Shown here: positions 7,760 through 17,219 of the stretch, one piece after another
Layout of the letters: every line of letters starts with the position of its first letter
Position numbering within the stretch: the first letter of the stretch is position 1
Source: Dyella terrae
GTDB lineage: Bacteria > Pseudomonadota > Gammaproteobacteria > Xanthomonadales > Rhodanobacteraceae
Assembly (NCBI RefSeq): GCF_022394535.1
Contig: NZ_CP089414.1
Coordinates: 2,418,001-2,482,000 of the forward strand
Reading direction: 5' to 3'
DNA: 64,000 nt
Position numbers and translations under genes: made by a program
The notes under the pieces: model-generated
Seen by the model: the letters and a program-made list of their open reading frames with translations, nothing else
The model's database searches: none
What the model was told of the DNA's origin: nothing

Positions 7760-10700
7760 CCGGCCCTCGCTCCCCTTTTGAAGATTTTCTTCGCGCGTCC
7801 GCCTACCGCCAGGATGAGAGCCATCGCATCTGGCACAAGGAAGACGAAAAGCCGTTCGCCTACTCCGATGGCGATGAGGTCGAACAGCGTATTGCCCATG
7901 CAATAGCCGACTCGAGTGATGTCTCGCAGTTCTCGCGCGAATTGCACCAGCACATGACCGACTGGGCGAGTACGTATCATCTCAGCCCCACCCGCGCAAA
8001 CCTCCTGCGACCACTGACGGGTGCCCTAAAGGGCTCGAAGGTGCTTGAGATCGGCGCAGGTTGCGGTGCCATCACGCGATTCCTTGGCGAACAGGGCGCA
8101 AACGTTCTTGCTCTGGAAGGCAGCCGCCGTCGCGCCTCCATCGCCGCGTCCCGATGCCGCGATCTCGCCAATGTAACCGTGCTCAACGAGCAGTTTGGTG
8201 AGCTGCGGTCAACACAGCGGTTCGACATCGTCACCCTGATCGGCGTGCTTGAGTACGCCAGGATGTATACGACCGGCAATGATCCGGTGCTGGAAACGCT
8301 GAAGCTAGCACGCGAATTGCTGACCGACGACGGCATCCTCGTCGTCGCGATCGAGAACCAGCTTGGGCTCAAGTATTTTGCTGGCGTTGCGGAAGATCAC
8401 CTCGACCGCGCCATGGCCGGCATCCAGGACCAGTACGACGAAGGCACCGTCGTCACGTTCGGCAAGGGCGAGCTTGAGTCCTATCTTCGCAAGGCGGGCT
8501 TCGAGTCAAGCGAGTGTGCGATACCGCTTCCTGACTACAAGCTTCCCCATTGCGTTGTGCTTCCAGAAGGTACCGCTGCGCGCGGTGAATTCAATGCCGC
8601 GTCCCTTGCAGGCCAGGCGTCGCGCTCGGACCGACAATTGGTCACGATGCCGCTGTTCTCCCTTGGTCGCGCATTCGACGTCGTGGGTCGTAACGGACTG
8701 CTCGCCGACCTGGCCAATTCGTTCCTCATGGTTGCGCGCAAATCCGAGCGCTCGCCATCCTTCTCCAGCGTACTGCCCAACGTGTTGGCGGAGCAGTATT
8801 CGTCCGGCCGCGACCCTGCTTTTGCCAAGTCCTCGCGCTTCGTCCGCAAAAACGGCGCCATCGTGGTCGAGCATCTGAAGCTCAGCCCTCAGTCGACACC
8901 GAACAGCAAGCTACTCATCCAATCCCTGGAGGAAGAGCCGTACTTCCAGGGCGAGCATTGGGGCGATGCTTTGGAGAGCATCGTCACCAAGCCAGATTGG
9001 ACCATCGAGCAGGTCGCCAACTGGTTCGGCGTATGGAAAGATGCATTGGCCGGCCGTCTGCCGGGTTCGCCCTCATCGGTTGACCTGATGCTCGACACGC
9101 CAGTACCGGCGTCGATGGTGGATGCCGTCCCACGTAACCTCATACGCGACGCGAACGGACAAACCACATTCTTCGATCTCGAGTGGGCCTACAAGGTTCC
9201 GCTTACATTCGGCTACTTGGCATTCCGCGCGATCAAGCTTTCCTTCGGCTCTCTGACGGGCGTGACTAGGTCGGCCGACCCTCGACTGTTGCACGTGCCC
9301 ACTCTCGTTCAGGCGATCCTCCGCGAGCACGGGCTGGTGATGACGTCCAGTCACATCCAGACTTACCTCGACCTTGAAGCGTCGCTTCGTGACGAAGCAA
9401 TCGGCGACTACGGCGTGCCGCTGGAATTTGATGCCTACAAGAAGGACTACCTGGGCGTCCTCCCCGATGTGTCACGTCTGCTACGCGAGGGCAACCTGGC
9501 GCCAAACAGCCAGCACGCAGAGCTGGAGCGTAAGCATGCCGAACTGGAGCCTAAGCATGCAGAACTGGAGCGTAAGCATGCAGAACTGGAGCAGCAGTAC
9601 GGGGAAACCCAAGACGCCTACGCCGCACTCGAAACGGAAATGGTCGAACTGCACGAAAGTATGGAGCATCTCACCGAGGTGGCGGCGCACCTGACCCAGG
9701 AGCTCGACATCACCGAGAGTGACAAGCGCACCGCAGGGGACAAGCTGCGAAAGCGGATCCGGGATCTAGAGACCCGCATGCTCGACCTCATCCATTACGA
9801 GCAGCTCGCCAAATCGCAGGCCGAAGAACTCGAACTCATCACCCATTCGCTGAGCTGGTCTCTGACCAAACCACTCCGCCATGGCAGCGCGGCCAGTCGT
9901 CGGATCAAGTTCGCCGTGCGTCGCCGCACCGCCCTGGCTGCCAAGAGTGCCTACCGGATGGTTCCGCTGTCACCCGGCGCAAAGAACCGCCTCAAGAGTG
10001 TGCTCTTCAATCATACCGGCTTCCTGTTCCGCCGCACGGGTGCCTATCAGCGCTGGCAGGCCTACGAGCGCACGCATGCGCCAAGCGACGGGGCAGCAAA
10101 CGGGGGCGCCACGCCGGACTACTATGTCCAGTCACCCGACATGCCCGCGAACGTGCTCTGGCGTGCCGACGGCAAGCGCGAATGGGCCGATTACAGTGTG
10201 GTGCGCCAGCGCATCGATGCCACGCTGCGTGAGCAACAGCTGGCTCAGAATCCGCAAAAGTTCACCACGCGTGATTTCAGCAATCTCGACGTCGATACGG
10301 CCGCCAAGCGCATTCGCTTGCCAGAGCTGCCCTCGTCCCCTGAGGTCACCATCCTTGTGCCGGTGTACAACCACCTGACGACGACGCTGGAATGCCTGGC
10401 ATCCATCGCCGATCACGCAGGATCCATAGGGCCGAGCTTCGAGGTGCTAATCGCCAACGACGCCTCGACCGACGAGAGCCATCGAGTGCTGAGCACGATC
10501 CCGCACCTACGGGTCGTCTCTCAGCCGAACAACCTGGGCTTCCTGCGCAACTGCAACGCAGCTGCGACACACGCCAACGGCCGTCACTTGGTACTGCTGA
10601 ACAACGATGTCCAGGTTACCAAAGGTTGGCTGGAGGCCTTGATCGCTTGCCTCGACCGTTCTGCCGACATCGGCGCCGTTGGTCCCCGTATCGCGTATCC

Positions 10701-11940
10701 CACCGGCTGGCTGCAGGAGGCAGGCACGACACTGCACGCCGATGGTACGTCTGAAATGGTGGGACTGAACGACCTGCCCGACCAGCCTCGCTATGCCTTC
10801 GAGCGCGACGTTGACTACTGCAGCGGCGCCTGCCTGGCCATCCGCACGGAGGACTTCCGTCGCCTTGGCGGCTTCGATGAAATGTACGCACCCGCGTATT
10901 GTGAGGACTCCGATCTCTGCATGCGCCTGCGCGCCGAGGGGCGTCGCATCGTCTACTGCCCCGACGCTACGGTACTGCATCACTTGAGCCGCACGTCCGA
11001 CGGCTTGACCAACGACTACAAGCTGCGCTGCATTTCCACGAATCTCGCGAAGTTCACGACGCGCTGGGGCAATGAACTAGAACGCATGGACGATGTGCGC
11101 ACCATCGCGTTCTACCTACCGCAGTTCCACCCCTTTCCGGAAAACGATCTATGGTGGGGCCCTGGCTTCACCGAATGGACCAACGTCACCAAGGCGCGCC
11201 CCAACTACGTGGGCCACTATCAGCCGCGCGTACCCGCAGACCTGGGTTACTACGATCTGCGGGTGACCGAAACCATGGAGAAGCAGGCCGCCCTTGCTCA
11301 GCGCTACGGCCTCAGCGGCTTCTGCTACTACTACTACTGGTTCGCGGGACATCGTCTGCTCGAGCGCCCCATCGAGAACATGCTGCTCACGGGGCGCCCC
11401 GACTTTCCGTTCTGTCTGTGCTGGGCCAATGAGAATTGGACTCGTCGCTGGGACGGCCAGGAGCACGACGTGCTCATGGCGCAGAAGCACTCCGATGACG
11501 ATGACGTGGCGGTCATCCGTGATCTCATCCGGTACTTCCGCAGCCCGAACTACATCCGCGTCAACGGCAAGCCGCTAATCCTCATTTATCGGGTCACGCT
11601 GTTTCCGGATTTTGCCCGCACAACGTCCATCTGGCGCGAGGTGTGCCGCGACGAAGGCATCGGCGAGATCTACATCGCGCAGGTGGAGTCGTTCGAACTG
11701 GTCTCGGCAGGCATTCCTCCCGGCCAGCTCGGCTGCGACGCCGCTGTAGAGTTCACCCCGCAGGGCCTGGCAGAGCCACGCCCTGTGACGGCGCCGCTGC
11801 TCAATCCGGAGTTCCAGGGTGCCGTGGCCGACTATCGCGACATCGCCGTACGCTACGCCACGCGTGAACTCCCGCCGTACAAGCGATTCATGGGGGGCCA
11901 TGCCCGGCTGGGACAACACCGCCCGTCGCCAAAACAATAG
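7756..11940 (+). CDS. Multidomain methyltransferase / kinase-like / coiled-coil / GT2 / WbsX glycosyltransferase (C-terminus frameshifted)
   Basis: 1394 codons as read. Order: a SAM methyltransferase with VLEIGAGCGA (97-106); a region (about 290-570) with DAVPRN (456-461) and FFDLEW (472-477), resembling an APH-like kinase catalytic and metal loop; a heptad coiled coil (585-690) with four HAELE units; a linker with LSWSLTKPLR (699-708); a GT2 domain (863-1080) with VPVYNH and NDASTD; and a WbsX-type domain from 1115 (AFYLPQFHP, WWGPGFTEW). The GTG start overlaps the wzt stop. The WbsX domain leaves frame at a G6 run (11892-11897). Removing one G joins it to the frame ending at 12181, giving about 1474 residues. 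The kinase assignment is inference from short motifs. Confidence 0.88.
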   Translation: MTGPRSPFEDFLRASAYRQDESHRIWHKEDEKPFAYSDGDEVEQRIAHAIADSSDVSQFSRELHQHMTDWASTYHLSPTRANLLRPLTGALKGSKVLEIGAGCGAITRFLGEQGANVLALEGSRRRASIAASRCRDLANVTVLNEQFGELRSTQRFDIVTLIGVLEYARMYTTGNDPVLETLKLARELLTDDGILVVAIENQLGLKYFAGVAEDHLDRAMAGIQDQYDEGTVVTFGKGELESYLRKAGFESSECAIPLPDYKLPHCVVLPEGTAARGEFNAASLAGQASRSDRQLVTMPLFSLGRAFDVVGRNGLLADLANSFLMVARKSERSPSFSSVLPNVLAEQYSSGRDPAFAKSSRFVRKNGAIVVEHLKLSPQSTPNSKLLIQSLEEEPYFQGEHWGDALESIVTKPDWTIEQVANWFGVWKDALAGRLPGSPSSVDLMLDTPVPASMVDAVPRNLIRDANGQTTFFDLEWAYKVPLTFGYLAFRAIKLSFGSLTGVTRSADPRLLHVPTLVQAILREHGLVMTSSHIQTYLDLEASLRDEAIGDYGVPLEFDAYKKDYLGVLPDVSRLLREGNLAPNSQHAELERKHAELEPKHAELERKHAELEQQYGETQDAYAALETEMVELHESMEHLTEVAAHLTQELDITESDKRTAGDKLRKRIRDLETRMLDLIHYEQLAKSQAEELELITHSLSWSLTKPLRHGSAASRRIKFAVRRRTALAAKSAYRMVPLSPGAKNRLKSVLFNHTGFLFRRTGAYQRWQAYERTHAPSDGAANGGATPDYYVQSPDMPANVLWRADGKREWADYSVVRQRIDATLREQQLAQNPQKFTTRDFSNLDVDTAAKRIRLPELPSSPEVTILVPVYNHLTTTLECLASIADHAGSIGPSFEVLIANDASTDESHRVLSTIPHLRVVSQPNNLGFLRNCNAAATHANGRHLVLLNNDVQVTKGWLEALIACLDRSADIGAVGPRIAYPTGWLQEAGTTLHADGTSEMVGLNDLPDQPRYAFERDVDYCSGACLAIRTEDFRRLGGFDEMYAPAYCEDSDLCMRLRAEGRRIVYCPDATVLHHLSRTSDGLTNDYKLRCISTNLAKFTTRWGNELERMDDVRTIAFYLPQFHPFPENDLWWGPGFTEWTNVTKARPNYVGHYQPRVPADLGYYDLRVTETMEKQAALAQRYGLSGFCYYYYWFAGHRLLERPIENMLLTGRPDFPFCLCWANENWTRRWDGQEHDVLMAQKHSDDDDVAVIRDLIRYFRSPNYIRVNGKPLILIYRVTLFPDFARTTSIWREVCRDEGIGEIYIAQVESFELVSAGIPPGQLGCDAAVEFTPQGLAEPRPVTAPLLNPEFQGAVADYRDIAVRYATRELPPYKRFMGGHARLGQHRPSPKQ

Positions 11941-12181
11941 CTATTCGTTCGAGAACGCCTCGCCGGGCGCCTTCCAGGCGTGGCTTGAAACGACCATCGC
12001 GCGCACCAAGCAGCAATACACTGGCGATGAACGCCTGATCTTCATCAATGCATGGAACGAATGGGCGGAGGGTGCTTATCTTGAGCCGGATCGCCGCTTT
12101 GGACACACCTACCTCGAGGCGCTCCAGAACGCCCGGGAGAGTGACCACCTCATTCGCAAAGCGCGCTATTCACTTGGGTAA
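11897..12181 (+). pseudogene. Detached C-terminal end of the WbsX domain (shifted frame)
   Basis: This stretch, read in the second frame, continues the WbsX domain with AMPGWDNTARR, then a long helix, and IFINAWNEWAEGAYLEPD near the end. The last is the conserved closing motif of WbsX-type glycosyltransferases. It has no start or ribosome site of its own. It is the natural continuation of the preceding gene after loss of one G in the G6 run at 11892-11897. Whether the extra G is real or a sequence error cannot be decided from this window. Confidence 0.85.
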
Positions 12182-12190
12182 ATCACGACT

Positions 12191-13311
12191 ATGACCACCC
12201 CTACTCCATGCCTGGTAGGACATCCGTTTGCCCCTATCGGGCGAGGCGAGGACGTGCGCTGCACGTTCCGCGCCTTGCGATCAGTGGCGGTACGCCCCAC
12301 GGTGCTGGACCTCTATCGTGTCTATCGCCCGGATCCCGACGTGCAGGACGAGTTCCAGCCCTTCCTGGAAAATCGGCCCGGCAAGATCAACGTATTCCAC
12401 CTCAACGGTGACGAAATCGAACAAGCACTGGGCACCTTGGGCAGCGCGCTACCCAGGGATTCGATCAACATCGTCTATCCCGCCTGGGAGCTGAGCAAAT
12501 ACCCCAGCACTTGGGCCGAGCAGCTCAATCGCTTCGACGAGGTCTGGGCACCCACCGGCTTCATCCTCGACGCGCTACGTCCCTCCATCAGCAAGCCAAT
12601 GATCCACATGCCGCTGGCGTGTGAGGTGATCTTGTCCTCGTTCCGCTCCAGGCGGTACTTCGGCATTCCCGAATCCAGCTACGCGTTCCTTTTCTTCTTC
12701 GACTTCCGCTCATTCTCGGCACGCAAGAATCCCAAAGCCGTGATCCAGGCATTCGAAGCGTTTCGCCGCGCAAGACCCACTGCCGACGCCTGCCTGGTTA
12801 TCAAGACGCATGGCAGTCAAGCGGCACCGGATGCGCTTGCGGAGCTGAAGGAAGCCATCGCACCCTTGCGCGATCGCGTGGTGCTGATTGACCACAGGCG
12901 ATGACAGACAACGACACCAAGAACCTGGTGCGCTGCTGCGATGCATTCGTCTCATTGCATCGCTCGGAGGGTTTCGGGCGCGGACTGGCCGAAGCGATGT
13001 ACCTGGGCAAGCCCGTCGTCGCCACGGCGTACTCAGGCAACATGGACTTTATGGACAGCGATACGGCGCACCTCGTGGGCTACGACCTGGTTCCTCTCAA
13101 GGCCGGCGATTACCCACACGGGGAGGGCCAGAAATGGGCAGACGCCCATGTCGACGAGGCCGCCGCACACATGATCACCCTCGTCGATCATCCTGAGGAT
13201 GGCCGATCCATGGGTAAGCGTGCCGCACGCAGAATCCGAAACTTTTGCGGATACCGCGCTGCAGGCATCCGCTACCGGGACCGCATCGATGCACTGGCTG
13301 CAACCTTGTAG
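12191..13311 (+). pseudogene. GT4-family glycosyltransferase, split by a frameshift
   Basis: Two adjoining frames form one GT-B/GT4 glycosyltransferase of about 373 residues. The first (12191-12904) carries the N-terminal Rossmann half, with FDEVWAPTGF and the phosphate-loop region FDFRSFSARKNP. The second (12901-13311) carries SLHRSEGFGRGLAEAM, the nucleotide-sugar-binding E-x7-E motif of GT4 enzymes. The break lies near 12895-12900: the first frame runs into TGA while the second has no ribosome site. One missing base there (or two extra) would restore a single chain. A role in O-antigen elongation is inferred from the locus. The gene starts 9 bases after the previous stop, so it belongs to the same operon. 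Confidence 0.82.
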
Positions 13312-13320
13312 GTTGCAGCC
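13296..13320. terminator. Perfect stem-loop between convergent GT4 and metB-type genes
   Basis: GGCTGCAACC at 13296-13305 pairs perfectly with GGTTGCAGCC at 13311-13320 around a 5-base loop. The GT4 stop codon lies at the loop edge. Its placement between convergent genes suggests a bidirectional terminator, although a long T-run is missing. Confidence 0.7.
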
Positions 13321-13328
13321 ACGGTTCT

Positions 13329-14498
13329 TCAGGACAACGCGGCCTCAAGCTCCGCCTTGAGGTCGGCGACATCTTCCACGCCCACGCTGAGACGAATCAG
13401 CGAGTCGCTGATGCCCAGTCGCTTGCGGTTGGCAGGAGGTACGGAAGCATGCGTCATGATTGCAGGCAGCTCGATCAGGCTTTCCACGCCACCCAACGAT
13501 TCGGCAAGCGCGAACAGGCGGCAACGCTCCAATACGCGGCGTGCCCTCTTCAAGCCGCCCTTCACGTCCACACTGATGATGCCGCCAAAGCCGTCCATCT
13601 GCCTTTTGGCCAGCGTGTGCTGAGGATGGCTCTTCAAACCCGGATAGATCACCTTGTCGATGGCCGGGTGCTTATCGAGCCATTGCGCGAGCTCCATAGC
13701 TCCGGCGCAATGCGCGCGCATGCGCAGGTGCAAGGTTTTGAGTCCGCGCATCGCAAGGAACGCGTCGAACGGGCCGGCAACCGCGCCCACTGAGTTCTGC
13801 AGAAACGCCATTTGCTCGGCGAGGTCTGTGTCGTTGCCCGCAACCACGATGCCGCCGACCATGTCGGAATGGCCGTTGAGGTACTTCGTTGCTGAATGCA
13901 AGACTAGGTGCGCCCCATACTCCAACGGACGCTGCAGCATCGGCGAACAGAACGTGTTGTCGACGACAAGGATCAGGCCGTGCTTGCGCGCGAACTCGCC
14001 AACCTTGGCCAAATCCACCAGCTTGAGCATGGGATTGGTCGGCGTCTCGGCCCAGATCATGCGTGTATTTGGCTTTAGTGCTGCCTTCAGGGCTTTGGTG
14101 TCGTTGAGGTCGACGAAGGTGAAATCCAAGCCTGCCGAACGCCGACGCACCCGCTCGAACAACCGATACGTGCCGCCGTAGAGGTCATCCATCGCTATCA
14201 CATGGCTACCGCTGTCCAGCAGATCGAGCACAGTGCTGGCAGCCGCCAGGCCCGAACCAAAGGCGTAGCCGGCCGTACCGCCTTCCAAGTCAGCAACACA
14301 GCGCTCATATGCCATGCGAGTCGGGTTCTGGGTGCGCGAGTACTCATAACCCAAATGCACGCCCGGACTGCTCTGGACATACGTGGATGTCGCGTAGATC
14401 GGCGTCATGATGGCGCCGGTGGAAGGATCGGGGTGCTGTCCCGCATGAATGGCTCGGGTACCAAGCCCGAGAAGAGCGCTGTTCTTTTTAGTCGCCAT
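13329..14498 (-). CDS. metB: Cystathionine gamma-synthase/lyase family PLP enzyme
   Basis: 389 residues of the Cys/Met metabolism PLP family. The Schiff-base lysine is K205 in HSATKYLNGHSD; other family landmarks are YSRTQNPT, DDLYGGTYRLF and ETPTNP. It either makes cystathionine from an activated homoserine and cysteine, or cleaves cystathionine to cysteine. Sequence alone does not separate gamma-synthase from gamma-lyase. A cystathionine beta-synthase gene about 7 kb away would pair with the lyase activity for reverse transsulphuration. In Xanthomonas the corresponding gene marks one edge of the variable LPS locus, and the same is seen here. The symbol is given in that sense. Confidence 0.88.
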   Translation of the reverse strand: MATKKNSALLGLGTRAIHAGQHPDPSTGAIMTPIYATSTYVQSSPGVHLGYEYSRTQNPTRMAYERCVADLEGGTAGYAFGSGLAAASTVLDLLDSGSHVIAMDDLYGGTYRLFERVRRRSAGLDFTFVDLNDTKALKAALKPNTRMIWAETPTNPMLKLVDLAKVGEFARKHGLILVVDNTFCSPMLQRPLEYGAHLVLHSATKYLNGHSDMVGGIVVAGNDTDLAEQMAFLQNSVGAVAGPFDAFLAMRGLKTLHLRMRAHCAGAMELAQWLDKHPAIDKVIYPGLKSHPQHTLAKRQMDGFGGIISVDVKGGLKRARRVLERCRLFALAESLGGVESLIELPAIMTHASVPPANRKRLGISDSLIRLSVGVEDVADLKAELEAALS

Positions 14499-14728
14499 GA
14501 CACCACTTTGAGGCCGGACCGAAGCCCGACCGAGCTGTTTGTCCCAGGGGGAAATATTGACCCCGTTATCTTAACCGGGAATCCGCGATATATCCCGATG
14601 TATGAACAAAGTTCTAACTTGGCTATGTAACCAAATGATAAAAAAGGGCTTTGAAATAACCGCCCCTCGTTTGCTCGCCCCTCAAAGCATGACAAAATAG
14701 TGCGACTAACTTTGCCCAGCCAGGACTT
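14499..14728. promoter_or_regulatory. AT-richer divergent promoter region between metB-type gene and rmlB
   Basis: The roughly 230 bases between divergent genes are visibly richer in A/T than the surroundings, notably 14565-14700. This is where both promoters must lie. An AGGA about 5 bases before the rmlB ATG is its ribosome site. I could not pick out a convincing -35/-10 pair, nor an ops/JUMPStart-like element. Confidence 0.45.
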
Positions 14729-15778
14729 ATGACGACATTGCTAATTACTGGTGGCGCCGGCTTCATTGGTGCCAACTTCGTACTTCAGGCCGTTGCCCAG
14801 GGATATAGGGTCATTAATCTGGACAAACTGACGTACGCAGGCAACCTCGATACGCTCGTCTCCCTGGAGGGCGATGATCGTCATGTGTTCGTAAAGGGCG
14901 ATATCGGCAACCGCGCGCTGGTCGCTGCCCTGCTCAAGGACCATGCCGTTGATGCCGTTGTCAATTTTGCGGCCGAATCACACGTCGATCGCTCCATCGA
15001 CGGCCCAGCCGCTTTCGTGGAGACCAATGTCGTAGGTACGCTGGGTCTGCTGGAAAGCACCCGCGACTATTGGCGCAGCCTGGATGGCGCTGCGCAGAAA
15101 GCGTTCCGCTTTCTGCATGTGTCCACTGACGAAGTGTACGGATCGCTCGGCGACGAGGGACAGTTCAAAGAAACCACTCCGTATGCACCCAACTCGCCGT
15201 ATTCAGCATCGAAGGCAGCGTCCGATCATCTGGTCCGCGCGTTTCACCACACCTACGGTTTGCCGACGCTGACCACGAATTGCTCGAATAATTACGGCCC
15301 CTATCAGTTTCCCGAGAAGCTCATCCCCCTGATCATCCAGAAGGCGCTCGTCGGCGAGGCCCTACCGGTCTATGGCGATGGCCTCAACGTGCGCGACTGG
15401 TTGTACGTGGGCGACCACTGCACGGCCATCGCGCGAGTGTTGGAAGCCGGTCGCGTGGGCGAGACCTACAACGTGGGCGGAAACGCCGAGCGCGAGAACA
15501 TCACTGTCGTGAAGGCGATCTGCGCGCTGCTCGATGAGCGACGCCCGCTTGCCGATGGTCGCAAGCGCGAATCGCTGATCACCTTTGTGAAGGATCGCCC
15601 CGGTCATGATCGCCGCTATGCGATCGATTCCAGCAAGCTCCAGACAGAACTTGGCTGGCAGCCGTCGCAAACTTTCGAGACGGGTATTGCGCATACGGTG
15701 GACTGGTACCTCAACAACGCGCCGTGGGTGACTCGCGTCCTCGATGGCAGTTATCTCATGGAGCGGCTCGGCGCATGA
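14729..15778 (+). CDS. rmlB: dTDP-glucose 4,6-dehydratase
   Basis: 349 residues, normal for RmlB. An extended SDR fold is shown by TGGAGFIG (7-14), STDEVYG (132-138) and the catalytic Y158-SAS-K162. It converts dTDP-glucose to dTDP-4-keto-6-deoxyglucose, the second step of dTDP-L-rhamnose synthesis. It is the first gene of a tight five-gene operon; its stop overlaps the rmlA start (ATGA). The gene order B-A-C-D matches xanthomonads rather than the enterobacterial B-D-A-C. Confidence 0.97.
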   Translation: MTTLLITGGAGFIGANFVLQAVAQGYRVINLDKLTYAGNLDTLVSLEGDDRHVFVKGDIGNRALVAALLKDHAVDAVVNFAAESHVDRSIDGPAAFVETNVVGTLGLLESTRDYWRSLDGAAQKAFRFLHVSTDEVYGSLGDEGQFKETTPYAPNSPYSASKAASDHLVRAFHHTYGLPTLTTNCSNNYGPYQFPEKLIPLIIQKALVGEALPVYGDGLNVRDWLYVGDHCTAIARVLEAGRVGETYNVGGNAERENITVVKAICALLDERRPLADGRKRESLITFVKDRPGHDRRYAIDSSKLQTELGWQPSQTFETGIAHTVDWYLNNAPWVTRVLDGSYLMERLGA

Positions 15779-16662
15779 GTACACAAAAGGGCATCATCCT
15801 TGCTGGCGGCTCGGGGACACGGCTCTATCCGATCACGCAGGCGGTTAGCAAACAACTGCTGCCCGTCTACGACAAACCCATGGTTTTCTACCCGCTGGCA
15901 ACGCTGATGCTCGCTGGCATCAGGAACGTACTGATGATCAACACGCCGCACGAGCAGACGCTTTTTCAGCGTTTGCTCGGCGATGGCTCGCAATGGGGCA
16001 TCAACATCCAGTACGCCGTGCAGCCGTCTCCGGATGGGCTTGCGCAGGCGTTCGTCATCGGTCGCGATTTCGTGGGCGGAGAGTCAAGCTGCCTCGTACT
16101 TGGCGACAACATTTTTTACGGTGTGGGCCTGACCGAACGCCTGAAGCGGGCTGCTTCGCGCCAGCACGGCGCCAGCGTCTTCGGGTACTGGGTCAGCGAT
16201 CCTGAGCGCTATGGCGTGGCCGAGTTTGACGCCGCAGGCAAGGTCGTCGGGCTGGAAGAGAAGCCGGCGCAGCCTCGCTCGAACTATGCCGTCACCGGCC
16301 TGTATTTCTACGATGGCCGTGCATGCGATTTCGCCGCAGATCTGAAGCCATCCGCGCGCGGCGAATTGGAGATCACCGACCTCAATCGGTGCTACCTCGA
16401 TGATGGTTCGCTGCACCTCGAGCAGCTCGGTCGAGGCTATGCGTGGCTCGACACGGGCACGCATGAGTCGCTGATGGAGGCGGGCAATTTTATCCAGACG
16501 ATCGAACACCGCCAGGGTCTCAAGGTGTGCTGTCCCGAAGAGATCGCCTACCTCAATGGCTGGATCGATGCGGAGCAAGTCATGCGACTTGCCCAACCCT
16601 TGTCCAAGACCGGGTATGGCAAGTACCTGAGCAACCTGACCAAGCAGGGATACGTGCGCTGA
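15775..16662 (+). CDS. rmlA: Glucose-1-phosphate thymidylyltransferase
   Basis: 295 residues. The nucleotidyltransferase motif [12 protein letters not shown] opens the protein, followed by [11 protein letters not shown], and GDNIFYG supplies the metal-binding Asp. It makes dTDP-glucose from dTTP and glucose-1-phosphate, the first step of the dTDP-rhamnose pathway; enzymes of this kind are usually feedback-inhibited by dTDP-rhamnose. The ATG at 15775 overlaps the rmlB stop by four bases and is preferred to an open frame beginning at 15724. Its TGA shares one base with the rmlC ATG. Confidence 0.97.
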   Translation: MSTQKGIILAGGSGTRLYPITQAVSKQLLPVYDKPMVFYPLATLMLAGIRNVLMINTPHEQTLFQRLLGDGSQWGINIQYAVQPSPDGLAQAFVIGRDFVGGESSCLVLGDNIFYGVGLTERLKRAASRQHGASVFGYWVSDPERYGVAEFDAAGKVVGLEEKPAQPRSNYAVTGLYFYDGRACDFAADLKPSARGELEITDLNRCYLDDGSLHLEQLGRGYAWLDTGTHESLMEAGNFIQTIEHRQGLKVCCPEEIAYLNGWIDAEQVMRLAQPLSKTGYGKYLSNLTKQGYVR

Positions 16663-17219
16663 TGAAAGTCATTGAAACATCCCTCCCTGGCGTGGTCATC
16701 ATCGAACCTCAGGTGTTTGGCGATTCCCGCGGCTATTTCTACGAAAGCTACAACCAGGCCAAGTACGAGGAAGGAGGCATCAGTCGCACGTTCGTCCAGT
16801 CGAATGTTTCACGCTCTGCCAAGGGCGTATTGCGCGGCCTGCATTACCAGTGGCCCAATCCGCAAGGCAAGTTGGTGAGCGTTCTCGAGGGCGAAGTCTT
16901 CGATGTTGCCGTGGACATCCGACATGGCTCGCCCACGTTCGGCCAGTGGGCAGGCGTCATGCTCAGCGCTGAGAATAAGCGGCATTTCTGGATTCCCGAA
17001 GGCTTCGCGCATGGTTTCTGCGTTGTTTCTGATGACGCCACCTTCAGCTATCAATGCACAGCGCTGTACGACCGCGAAGCCGACGCCGGCGTGCGCTGGA
17101 ATGACGCCAGTATCGGTATCGACTGGCCGGTGAGCCACCCGTTGCTGTCGGAGAAGGACGAGAAAGCGCCGCTGCTTCAGGATGTGGCCATCGCCCGCTT
17201 ACCGGAATATCCCCGTTGA
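16662..17219 (+). CDS. rmlC: dTDP-4-dehydrorhamnose 3,5-epimerase
   Basis: 185 residues, the usual RmlC length. The cupin-type fold is recognisable from DSRGYFYESYN, the RGLHYQ segment with the catalytic His, and FWIPEGFAHGF. It epimerises C3 and C5 of dTDP-4-keto-6-deoxyglucose. The ATG at 16662 shares its first base with the rmlA stop, indicating translational coupling; a longer frame from 16527 lies wholly inside rmlA. The end overlaps the rmlD start. Confidence 0.97.
   Translation: MKVIETSLPGVVIIEPQVFGDSRGYFYESYNQAKYEEGGISRTFVQSNVSRSAKGVLRGLHYQWPNPQGKLVSVLEGEVFDVAVDIRHGSPTFGQWAGVMLSAENKRHFWIPEGFAHGFCVVSDDATFSYQCTALYDREADAGVRWNDASIGIDWPVSHPLLSEKDEKAPLLQDVAIARLPEYPR

Noticed and set aside
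11890..11900. Programmed +1 frameshifting as the explanation of the WbsX break
   Set aside because: No stimulatory structure or rare-codon signal is visible, and three other unrelated genes have similar breaks; a sequence error or ordinary indel is simpler.
14499..14728. ops/JUMPStart antitermination element before the rml operon
   Set aside because: No GGCGGTAG-type core was found in this gap.
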